DNA of 64,000 bases, taken from the NCBI GenBank assembly GCA_946965045.2, contig OX337242.1, positions 620,001 to 684,000 of the forward strand. Direction: 5' to 3'. Below the pieces are notes generated by a model. The model was not told where the DNA came from and did no database searches. It saw only the letters and a program-made list of their open reading frames with translations. Shown here one piece after another: positions 52,099-61,938 of the stretch; the first letter of the stretch is position 1; every line of letters starts with the position of its first letter. A program made the position numbers and the translations under genes. This DNA is from Epithemia pelagica (taxonomy: Eukaryota; Bacillariophyta; Bacillariophyceae; Surirellales; Surirellaceae).

Positions 52099-55000
52099 TT
52101 ATGGATCCGTCAAGTCGTCTGTTGGTATTTCTCGACTCTCTTGTCCATCGGACTCATCTACGTTGCTTCCACCTATCGAAGTCTCTTGTTTCGGTACTTC
52201 ATCAAACTGATGCCTTAGCAGTTGCAAATGCCACTGTGTTCGACCGTTGTCTTCCATTTGTTGGACTGCCTGAATACCCCATCCAGATCGCGAAAATATC
52301 CGTAATGCCGCCATAGAGGCACGTACCAAGGGAAATTGAAATGGATGAACCAAATCTAGTTCGGAATTCAGGTCCGCCGAATGGGAAGGATCAAGTTGCT
52401 CTGTCGATTGGCGACGCAACGCAATGCGAGTAGAAAGCAACAAATTTTCGTCTTTGCCCTTGTCACTCTGCCATTGAGATGATACATGCAGCAACTCACT
52501 ACCGTCATTGCCAGAGACAAGGACTGTCACAGGAAGCAATGATGGGTTTTTCACATATTCCATATCTTCAGGTCCATAAGACATGATAAACACATCATCT
52601 GAATCGCTGTTTATAACAATGACGCCATGGGTATTGGTGTTTTGCTTCAATTTCGCTGATTTGTCAACAAAACTGCAAGATCCCCGATGGACAAATTGAA
52701 TCGTATGGTTAGGACAAGTCTCTTCTTCATCTTCATCGTGTCTCTCAACGGACTCTGGTTTCACATCAGCACCAGCACAACCAAAGGAATTTTCGGGATC
52801 AGGTTCCAAAAGGTTTCCTTCGACAATCAGGTCATCACGCTCTGCCAAATGAGCCATATGGGTAGGACCAAATAGTGCTGGCGTCTGCTCATGGACAAGA
52901 CAACAAGAGAAACGCATGAGGACTCACAGACAAACATCCATCAATGCAATCAATACTCATTTTTACTTACACAGGGCACCCGATGCAATAACTTCTCGCT
53001 TGTCGACTTGTTGTCGGGGGCTGATTTTTGTTCGACCAATTCCACGTTGCACGTAAAACTATTGCTGTTCGTATCGCCCATGACGACAACACGACTGTCT
53101 TGATGCTCGTCATGCTCCGCAACTTTGGGAAAGACAGCATGCACCATGAAAAAGACGGTTCTCGAATGTTCTTCATGAACAAACGTACTCGTCAAAACAT
53201 CTCCGGTATCCAAGTGTTCCACAGCAAATCCCGATCCTGCGTCAAATGCCTTGATTTGAAAGTGACCCATTTCAGTTTGAATGCCAGTCACTCCCCCTTC
53301 ACTGTCTTCCATGTAACCGTTTGCCTCCTCGATCCTGGATCCATGCATAGAGTGCGATTGCGTTTGCTCGTGTTGCTGTGAATGTTGGTGACGTCGTTGG
53401 CTTGAGTTGTGCGACGCCGTTTGTTCTTGTTTGGAGGTGCTGGTTGGTTTGGTGGTCGCTACGCGACAGGACTTGGGTAGACGGCTGTGCCACCACTCGA
53501 CAGCATTGTCATTTGGATATCGTACGGGCCACGAATGATAATGGGCCAGTGCATAGGTTGGAGCCAAGAGGACCGGTTCGTGCTGGCTTGTCGTGTCATG
53601 CTCGTCGTCCTCCTCCTCTTCCTCCGAAAGAGCAGTGCTCGAGCGAGAAATGAATCGGGGGACATAATCTAGGGCACCTCCCTGCAAGGCATGCATCCAC
53701 AACAACTCTGGCGCCTGAAGGTTGGGACAAGCTTGAGGCAAATGCCAGGCCGAGTCCAAACTCCAAGGAGACCACATCCAAAAGAGTTCACTCGTCGGAT
53801 CCACCATGGACGACTCCAACGGATTCGTCATGCGCGACGGTTGGTGATTTCGTGGTTCCAGGACGGATCCCACTACGGACCCAAAAAAGATGTCGTCGTC
53901 GTACTGTTCGTCTTGTTCGTCCACAACCTGCTCTTGTTTTTGGCGAACATTGAGCATGCCCTTGTGATAGGAACTTCTTTGTGAATTGGTTTCCTTATAC
54001 CGGTTCGTAGTAGACGACGATGGTTGGTATTGAGGTGGCACCACATGAATCCGTTCTCCTTTAATCCTTTGTTTCAACAACTGTTCCAACCAAACCAATC
54101 CACGATCGTCCTTGTCGTCTTGCATACCATGTTTCTTGTCTTCGTTATCCTTGGAGCCGATGCGACCATGGTTGGCTGCCTCGTTGTTCATATTACTTCC
54201 CGGACTAATGGTGGTGGTATGAATCGGATGGGCTTCGGTGGTAAAGACCCAATTGCGTGTCCAGGCATCTTGATGCAATCGATTGTCCGGGTCAAAGGTG
54301 AGATACAAGTACTTGAGTGTTTCGGTGAGAAAAAAGCTAGGCATTTCGTCCATGCGTTTCACGTTCAACAACGAGTCGGGAGGACCATATGGGTGGTCAT
54401 GGTTGGATGGTGGTACGACAGGGGGGATCCGTCCCGTGGAATGAGGTCGAACATCCGACAAGGAGGCAAAGCCACACGGGGCTCGTGTATAGTGTTGCAA
54501 TTGAGCCAAGGCAAAGTCCGAAGCCCACAACCACCCCGAAGACGACGACGAAGAAGAAGGTCCATGATTTGTGGATGCTTGTGCCGTGGTTCCCACGAGG
54601 GCACACTGCAAAAAGTAGGCCGATTCGAGCAATTCGGGTCGTAGCAAGTGTTTGCCCGCACCGGCCCCATGATCGACTCTCCAGTGTTGGTAGGAAAAGC
54701 GTTCGGGCAAAAATCCCAAGTATTCCCGAACGAGAAAAAAGGCATTGAGGGATCGAGCGGCGGGTGCGACATGACCCACCCCCAATTGCATTCCGGGAAC
54801 AAAGGCCGTCAAGGCTTCCAAGACTTGTCGTCCCACCACACGAGCACCCGCTTGCATATCGGCATCGACATACCAATCGCCACGTCGCAATTCATGCAAG
54901 AGTCCCGAATAGACAGTCACAAATAAAATCCAAAACTCTTGATCCATTGCAAAAAAGGGAAGATTTTTGGAATACAAGGAACCCACAGAGGGCCGTGACA

Positions 55001-56978
55001 GGGTCCATTCGGAATAATGATTGGCAAATAAGAAAAAGTGTTTGGCCATGTATTCGGTAAAGGAATCGGAATTGCTACCAATACCCGACAAGGTTTCCGT
55101 CCAGGTTCCCGTTTGAATATGAATGTGTTTGCCGAGTAAATACAAGAGGGATTGCCGCATCCACAAGGCCCGGGTGGCCCGTTGAGCGGCATTGGCAAAG
55201 TCCGGGTCACCCGTCAAGTGACTCAACAATTCAAATTCCAAAACCAAGGTACCACCACCGGCCAAGGAGGCAATGGGTGTTTCCTTGGGTGGAATACCAT
55301 CTTGCAAATGGACAGTCCCATAGGGAATGCCCGTGGCCGTGTCAAAGGCGGGCAATAAACGCCGTCCCAAATCCACCGCCAAGTCCAACAAAAAGCCATC
55401 GTACGACCACATTTGATCGGGAGACAATTTGGTTTTGGTCCGCGTGGCATTTTTCCAAACATTGTTGGTGTGACCACTGGGTGGAAAATGGTTTTTGGTG
55501 AGTGCTTGTGGCAGAAGCATGGATGATGACGACGATAAGGGATGACATGCAATGTGTGGATCAGCCGTCGACGATGACGATGACGACGACGACAAGGGGT
55601 CATTTGGATTGTGATTGTTGTGGTTCTCGTCGTCATTGTCGTCGTCGTCATGGACGACTGGACAGACTCCAAGAATGGCATCGTCGCGGCCCGTCCGTAC
55701 CCGTCGTTTTGGTCGTGTGGAGTGCTCCTCTCTGTTGTTGTGGTGGTGGTGGCGATTGGCCCGTGCAGACTCGTTGTCGTCGCCCAAGCGATCTGCCTCC
55801 TCGTTGTCATTGACAAAGACTTGATGATCCCAAATGAGAACGGGTGGTAACCACGCCGTGGCCAATTGATGCGCCGACAGCAATCCACCCAACAATCGAA
55901 TCGTGGTTTCAAAGACGGAGACATTGGCATTGACATGCCACAACCCCAATTCGCCCGTTTGGACATGAAGGTGTCGCAAACGTTCGACCGATCGGGCAAA
56001 TTCTGTCGTATTGCCCACAAGCAACCAAACATCGAGGGCATCCACCAAGGTCACGGCCGAGAGTGGGACCAAATCAAAGTCTCGAGGTTGACACGAGAGC
56101 GGCGAGACTTCGCCATGTCCTTGATCAAACCCATGATAAATGTAGGAACTGTAGGCATGATCGAGCATGTCGACAATCACGCGTCGATTGGCGTGCAATT
56201 TGGAAGGCGGAAAGGGAGGAAAGGCGGCAGACCCAGAGGAGGACAAGGACGACAAGCCAGAATCAGCGGTTCTACCACCACCGCCGCCGCCATGCCGTTG
56301 TGCCATGAGAGACCGATAGTCGGCCAGCCATTGTTCCACGGTATATGGCGATGATGGTCCGGGCTCTTTTTTTCTTTTTTGTGCTGACTCAGCCGTGTCT
56401 GGCTTGTCCTCCTCGTCAGTTTCAGTATTCAAAACGACCGAAGGTTCCACTTCATACTGCACAAAAAAGAGGGCTTGTACATGATCCCACAAGGCTTGAA
56501 TGTGTAACCAGGTTCTCAAGTCCGTCGTGGTGGTGGTTGGTTTGGATGATTGGGAAGTACTTGAAGTAGTGCTTGTTGTGGTGGTCAATGGCTGCAATTG
56601 ATTCCACAAGGACACATAATGTCGATGGATACTGGTTTGATACAAGGCCAAACGTTGCCGATGCGAAGGCAACCAATCGCTGCTATTCGTCGTCGTCGTC
56701 GAGTCATTGGGGGGTGTCGTCCACGCATGGGCCTTGGACTCCTCAGTGTCGTCGTCATGCTCCTCCGTTTCATCATCAAAGGGCGATGTGCTGGCCAATT
56801 TGGACAGAGAATTCAACAATTGATCCAACAGGGATTGAGAGGCGACGCTGGGTACAAGAAGAAGAAGGACGAGAAAACTGACGAGGACAAAACCAAAGAG
56901 GGAAGCTGGTGGTTTGCCGGTCCTTCTTCTTCTTATCCTTCCTATTCTTCTTCTTCTCTCTTGTGTGGAATTGTGCAT
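52099..56978 (-). CDS. EDEM-like GH47 alpha-mannosidase with C-terminal PA domain (two exons)
   Basis: Exon 1 56978-52971, exon 2 52884-52099; intron 52885-52970 (86 nt, GTAAGT...GCAG), phase 0 between HRVPC and TPALFGP. 1597 residues. EDEM proteins trim mannose from misfolded glycoproteins in the ER and mark them for degradation. A signal peptide (28-47) precedes a GH47 domain (about 261-900): AYSSYIYHGFDQGHGEVSPL, TLVDALDVWLLVG, VFETTIRLLGGLLSAH, GSNSDSFTEYMAKHF and PSFFLTETLKYLYLTFD. The PA domain is near 1398-1430 (FVHRGSCSFVDKSAK, HGVIVINSD), an EDEM3-like arrangement. Large Ser/His/Asp-rich insertions make it about twice the usual length. No HDEL-type signal at the end (TDDLTDP). Confidence 0.9.
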
Positions 56979-58293
56979 ACTGATACCAAACTGTTTTCTG
57001 TCCAGACAAGACGGCCACTTTTACCGTCCAAAGACTCGGATTGGTTCCTAGTCCTCTCCTCTCCCACAAAAGCAAGAGAGGTGTTGTTTCTGCTTCCAGA
57101 GTACCACTCGATGCTGCGCTTTGTCGACTGTTGAAGGACGGTGAGATGGATCGACAATGGTCCTTCCACAACAAGTTGGTTTGTGTATAGTGTGTGTATT
57201 CCAAGAGGCAAGTCTACCTAGTGTCTCAGTTCTTTGGTCTCAAGCCTCAACCGTCATTCTTCTTCTCGTTGTTGTGTGGTGTTTTTGTTGGTTGTGTTGC
57301 AGCGCTGTTTTTCCCCACCCAACCCCCAAATAAGAAGAAGGGGAGGGTCATCCTTGACGCACCCCCATCAAAAGTAAAAAGACCATCCAATACCCCCAAA
57401 CAAAAGATGGGGTATGCCCCCAATTCTGCAACCCATGGCAAGTCCACAGGTCATAGGTCATACTTAGGAGTAGCACTCTATTAGAGCATAGCATAGCAAA
57501 GGGGACGACCGACGACTTGTGTGCTCCTATTTTATCTATCGGGTTTGTTCCCGGAACATGGAAAGGAGGAATGCATGATAGTAGAAGAAGACCTAGTATA
57601 CAGATGACGAACCAACGACACATGCAACCAACACTCTATGCATCGATGCAGCCAACGTACCAACCAACGATACAGCCAACGAACCACCCAACACCTCCGC
57701 CTCCCACAGACACCGCATGTCACCTTTGCGGCGTCACGGTGGTATTGCAGAAGGACGATGGGTTATCTTTGCGCTAGATAGGGGCCTGGATGTAGTCTGG
57801 GCTCATGAGATGGCTTGCTCACTGGGCTGCCAATAATAATGTGGCCAAGGCGCATCGCGACAATCGTTTGGATCTTGGAACCGTCTTGGAGACAAACATA
57901 ATTATTCGTAAGGAATGCGCTCGTCAACTTACCAACAACGCGCACCGACGACCCCCTATTATTCGATGTGTTCACGAGAGGGAACACTACAGGACCGACA
58001 CCACCTTGCTTCTGTGGAACCATCCGTTTGGAGAAGGAGGTTAACGGATGGATCAAACCAACGTCTTGGATCTATACTAATTAAGAAAGCCATTGGTTCA
58101 ACGGATGCTTGCACTTTCTCTTGTGGAGAATCTACCTGGCATCGCATATAATAATAATACGAGTAATGAGATGATGGAGAAACAGAAACAACAACAACAA
58201 CTTGTATCATAAAATTTTAAGAAACGAACCTTTCGTTCTTCGGCCGTATCTTCTCCAGAACCCCATCACAAAGAACAACCGAAGATCCAAACC
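56979..58293. promoter_or_regulatory. Divergent intergenic region
   Basis: 1.3 kb between the EDEM-like gene and the EF-hand gene. It should contain both promoters. It also carries a Pro/Thr-repeat coding fragment at 57571-57777, listed separately. Confidence 0.4.
57571..57777 (+). pseudogene. Pro/Thr-repeat protein fragment
   Basis: From the ATG at 57571 (MHDSRRRPSIQM) the frame gives QPT-type repeats (MQPTYQPTIQPTNHPTPPPP) followed by TDTACHLCGVTVVL and a stop. P-T-x-x-P-T tracts leading into a C-x-x-C segment occur in many secreted diatom proteins, in which a longer Cys-rich domain follows. Here the domain is absent and no signal peptide is visible. It may be a truncated exon or remnant. 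Confidence 0.3.
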
Positions 58294-59274
58294 ATGGCGG
58301 ACGCCGACAGAGGATTCGTTCAAATCCCCGACAAAGGTAATTGTCAACTATGACAACGCTGCCGTACAGTGAATTAAGAATTTGTTTGCAAAAATAGACA
58401 AGTCTGCGAAGCCTCAGAGCCTCTTTGCCGATGGGAGCGAGTCTGCATATATGGTAAGGGAGCGAATTACCAAATCATTTGCCCCATGACCAACAGCTGC
58501 GGAGGTCCATTTCAATTACTGGCAATTATTGGTAACCTCCTCATGACGTTTCATCGCTACCTATGGGGCAAGAACAAGGTCCGGGGACGCGTCTTGCGGA
58601 GTGGTACGGACGGTGACGAGACCAAAAACCAGTGCTTTCTTCCACACCCTTCCGCGGATACCACCCAAGAACCTCTTGGCCAAGACGCCGAGCAAACCAC
58701 CACTACAGTGGTTCAGGAAAACTTGCAAGATGTCCTTTCTCACATGGAGGGTGGCACCAGCTTTTCCACCGACGCGCTCCGCACGCTCTACATGTCCCTC
58801 CTCTCTGGTTTGGTGGAAGATGATAGTCAAGACATGGACATTGACCAGATGATTGACAGTGCTATTGGCTCTATCGATATTAATGAAGATGGCATGATCG
58901 ATGTTTCGGAAATGGACCACATTCAGTTGCCGCGTCAATCCGGAGACTTTGCCTTTGATGACGTTGTGGCTTGCACGTCGTCCAACTTTTAGACTGCTTC
59001 GGGAGAAGACTGCGTGACGCCGGATAACGTTGTGGACTTTCTCAATATGTTTTACGGAGGCACCGAGGTGGTCAGTGCCGAACTGGCCCAACACATTCGC
59101 GAGACGAGTGGATCGGATGCCTGCTACACACGCGCCGAATTCGAAGCCGCCTTTGGAACGACCGACACGACCTTGTCGGGAGGCGCCTTGACCATGGTTC
59201 CGACTGATCCATCTTTGGTCGCCTCGCTTGCGTTTGGTGTCGTTGGAACGGCTATGTTTACCTTGGGGATGTAG
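58294..59274 (+). pseudogene. EF-hand protein with C-terminal hydrophobic anchor and one in-frame TAG
   Basis: Likely exon 1 58294-58336 and exon 2 58398-58453 (intron GTAATT...ATAG), giving MADADRGFVQIPDKDKS... SAYM. Exon 3 probably begins at 58573 or 58579 (intron from GTAAGG at 58454). Exon 3 reads in one frame to TAG at 58990-58992 (CTSSNF|stop), then continues in the same frame (TASGEDCVTPDNVVDF) to the TAG at 59272-59274. One canonical EF hand (DINEDGMIDVSE) is preceded by a helix with SLLSGLVEDDSQDMD; the end (PSLVASLAFGVVGTAMFTLG) is hydrophobic, like a tail anchor or GPI signal. The internal TAG lies in AACTTTTAG, an acceptor-like string, but no reasonable in-phase donor was seen. 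Family not recognised. Confidence 0.5.
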
Positions 59275-59742
59275 TTGTCGTCGCCCTTCTCAACATTACA
59301 AAACTTACATGTCCGTTCTTCCATTATAGTCCTTGTTTCGGTTACGTAATATATACTCTTCCACAGTTGTTGTTGATCAGAATGTGCGCAGAGATACTAA
59401 TACTATGTGTGCTAGCTATACTATCTGAGTCGCGGTTATATTGCATGCCTTTTTTCGTCCAGACATTTTTGTGAGAGAGGAAGAAAGTTTTCGAGAGACG
59501 AGAGAGAGAGGGCTGTTGTTTCAACTGTTGAGAGTGGATATTGATGAAGAGCATTGCTCACACGAGAAGACGCTAGCGAGATTGGGCGCAATCAACAAAC
59601 AACCACAAACATCTTTTCATTGTGGTGCTAGGGACGAACGGAAGCCTTCCCGCAAGACTGCGACCAATCCAGGACATCAACGAGAAAACTACGAGGGATT
59701 TTCCAAGAAGGTCATTCATAATATCACAATTGGTGCAGGAAA
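59275..59742. other. Intergenic region
   Basis: 3' side of the EF-hand gene and 5' side of the transporter gene. A gagagaga tract lies near 59490-59510. Nothing else seen. Confidence 0.4.
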
Positions 59743-61530
59743 ATGGTGACGGTATCCTCGACTTCGTCCTCGTCGTCTTCCTCTTATTCGAAACCAGCAT
59801 CCTGTTCGTCGTGGTATTCCCAACAATGTACCTATTTGCTTCCTCTTTTGGGATGGTTTCTCTTTTCCACCCTTCTTTCGTCGTACAACAAAATCGTTTT
59901 TGGGGGAGGAAGAGGTGTGAATGCTACCAATACGACAATGTCAACTCCCAGCAATTCGTCGTTCATGAATGGCGGTGGTGACTCGAGTTTCCACGACCAT
60001 CATGACAATGCTACTCAAGTACCGACGTCTGTCGCCACGGCCTCTTTGGCCTTTCCCTGCCCGTTGCTGATGACCAGTTTGCATTTTTTGGCTCAATGGA
60101 TGTTTGCCGAAACCCTCTGTACCTTATGGCCCTTGTATTGGGGATCACAGGGCATTTCTCGCATGTCCTGGCGTCTCTATTTGAGTGTGGCCGTGCCTTG
60201 TGGTGTTGTCACCTCGGCCGATATTGGTTTGAGCAATCTGAGCTATGTCACCTTGTCTCTGACATTGTACACTCTCATCAAGTCCAGTACACCAGTCTTT
60301 GTGTTGTTGTGGGCCCGACTCTTTGGATTGTTGCCGAATGGCATTACCTTTCACTTGTTCCTTGTCATTGCCTTGATTACCTTTGGGGAATATGTCTTGG
60401 TGGGAGGGCGCCATAACCATGACGAGGTTTCAGATAGCACCAACACAACGCTATACAATGGCACCAACACAAACACTTCTTCTCTTACGTTTTCTACATT
60501 GGATCTGGATACCACGGTAGATCCTACGATTCCCTGGACGGGTGTGATTCTGTGTTTGTGTGCCGCCGTCTTGTCGGGTGCTCGATGGACCTTGGTCCAA
60601 CTCAAATTACAAACCTTGCAACCGCCCTTACAAACCACAGTAGCCACCATGCGACTCTTGGCTCCCAGTATGTTTGTGAGTTTGTTTTGGGTATCTTTGC
60701 TTTTGGAAGAACCCTGGAATCGATTGCCTCCCTATTATCAGAGTCGGTTTGACGAGGATGACAGAATGCTTCAACATAACGGCGAGGCCGGTCGATCTCT
60801 CTTGCGAAGCAGCGTCGATCACAAATTCAATGCGACAGCTGCTGGTACGGACGGCAACGTTCTGCTGGACTCATCTTTGTCTTCTTCGTGGATGTGGGCT
60901 GGCACGTTACATTTTTTTGCCTTGGGTATGATTGGAGCTGGTTTTGCCATTGCCATGATATTGTGTGAATTTTATCTCATTATGAAAACCAATGCCCTCG
61001 TCTTGACGGTGGGAGGTGTCTTGAAGGAACTCATCACCATTGTGGTTGGCGTTTTGATCTTTGAAGATGAGTTGACGGGACGCATGATGGTGGGATGTAC
61101 CATTGTCTTTGGTGGTGTCATTTTGTACAAGTGTCAATGGTCGAAGGAACAACAACAGCAACGGTCACAGCTACAAACGGCAACCAGCACAAAAAACGCA
61201 CCAGAACGCAAGGGCAAGAAAAAGTCGAGTCACTCCGAAATAACCATGCTCTTGAGTGGCACGACGGACGATGATGAAAGCGACGACGAGGAGCATCAAG
61301 ATGATCACAAGGATGACGATTATCAGGTCACAGAACAACGTGACGTCGACCGTGGACCCTTGTCTCCCACTCATTCGTCCTCGTCTTCCTCTTCTGTTTC
61401 CTCATCCTATCATCGAAGACAAATGGTTCAGGGCAGCAGTTTCAACAGCAACCGAGAAAATGATCACCATCAGGAAGATGGAGCCGGAGTCATGATGGTC
61501 GAACTGACATCTTCAACGACCAAAGGCTAG
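59743..61530 (+). CDS. SLC35/TPT-family transporter (SLC35C2-like)
   Basis: 595 residues, single exon, ATG at 59743. About ten TM segments of the drug/metabolite transporter fold: LLPLLGWFLFSTLLSSYNKIVF, PLLMTSLHFLAQWMFAETL, YLSVAVPCGVVTSADIGLSN, TLYTLIKSSTPVFVLLWA, LFLVIALITFGEYVLV, WTGVILCLCAAVLSGARWT, LLAPSMFVSLFWVSLLL, FFALGMIGAGFAIAMILCEF and VLTVGGVLKELITIVVGV. The K-S-S-T-P-V-F and G-A-R-W-x-L-x-Q motifs are typical of the TPT/SLC35C2 branch, which carry nucleotide sugars or phosphorylated sugars in Golgi/ER membranes. Two loop insertions (about residues 65-90 and 225-265) and a Ser/His/Asp-rich C-terminal tail are species-type extensions. No plastid presequence is evident, so Golgi is more likely; the substrate is unknown. 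Confidence 0.85.
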   Translation: MVTVSSTSSSSSSSYSKPASCSSWYSQQCTYLLPLLGWFLFSTLLSSYNKIVFGGGRGVNATNTTMSTPSNSSFMNGGGDSSFHDHHDNATQVPTSVATASLAFPCPLLMTSLHFLAQWMFAETLCTLWPLYWGSQGISRMSWRLYLSVAVPCGVVTSADIGLSNLSYVTLSLTLYTLIKSSTPVFVLLWARLFGLLPNGITFHLFLVIALITFGEYVLVGGRHNHDEVSDSTNTTLYNGTNTNTSSLTFSTLDLDTTVDPTIPWTGVILCLCAAVLSGARWTLVQLKLQTLQPPLQTTVATMRLLAPSMFVSLFWVSLLLEEPWNRLPPYYQSRFDEDDRMLQHNGEAGRSLLRSSVDHKFNATAAGTDGNVLLDSSLSSSWMWAGTLHFFALGMIGAGFAIAMILCEFYLIMKTNALVLTVGGVLKELITIVVGVLIFEDELTGRMMVGCTIVFGGVILYKCQWSKEQQQQRSQLQTATSTKNAPERKGKKKSSHSEITMLLSGTTDDDESDDEEHQDDHKDDDYQVTEQRDVDRGPLSPTHSSSSSSSVSSSYHRRQMVQGSSFNSNRENDHHQEDGAGVMMVELTSSTTKG

Positions 61531-61938
61531 TACTCTTATCGTTTGCTATCTATGACTGACTCGGATCCAACAAGAACACCTTCGCACAACGACAAAGACG
61601 GCGAGTAAGAAATGGAGCGCTTGTTCAAACCAAACCATCATCTCCATTTTCTTCTCTCCGACAGAAGGCTCAACCATCCTCGCATAGCTGCATTCTTCTT
61701 GCCGACGCAGAAAGAAGCAGCTTCATCTCACAAACCTCAAGTGCGCAACAGTTTCATGGCCTCCTCTTCTGAAACGAACTTATCAGATAAGCTATGACCA
61801 AAACAGGATCTCGATAACGGAGAATCTACTAGGGAAGTTTTCAATGGGAAGAAGGGCTCCTAGATTTTCCATATACACTGGAATTACTACGTTGGTTATC
61901 GCTTCCCCCCATCATACGTTCGAAATGACTTTTCTCCT
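61531..61938. other. Convergent intergenic region
   Basis: 3' sides of the transporter and lipoxygenase-like genes. Nothing recognised. Confidence 0.4.
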
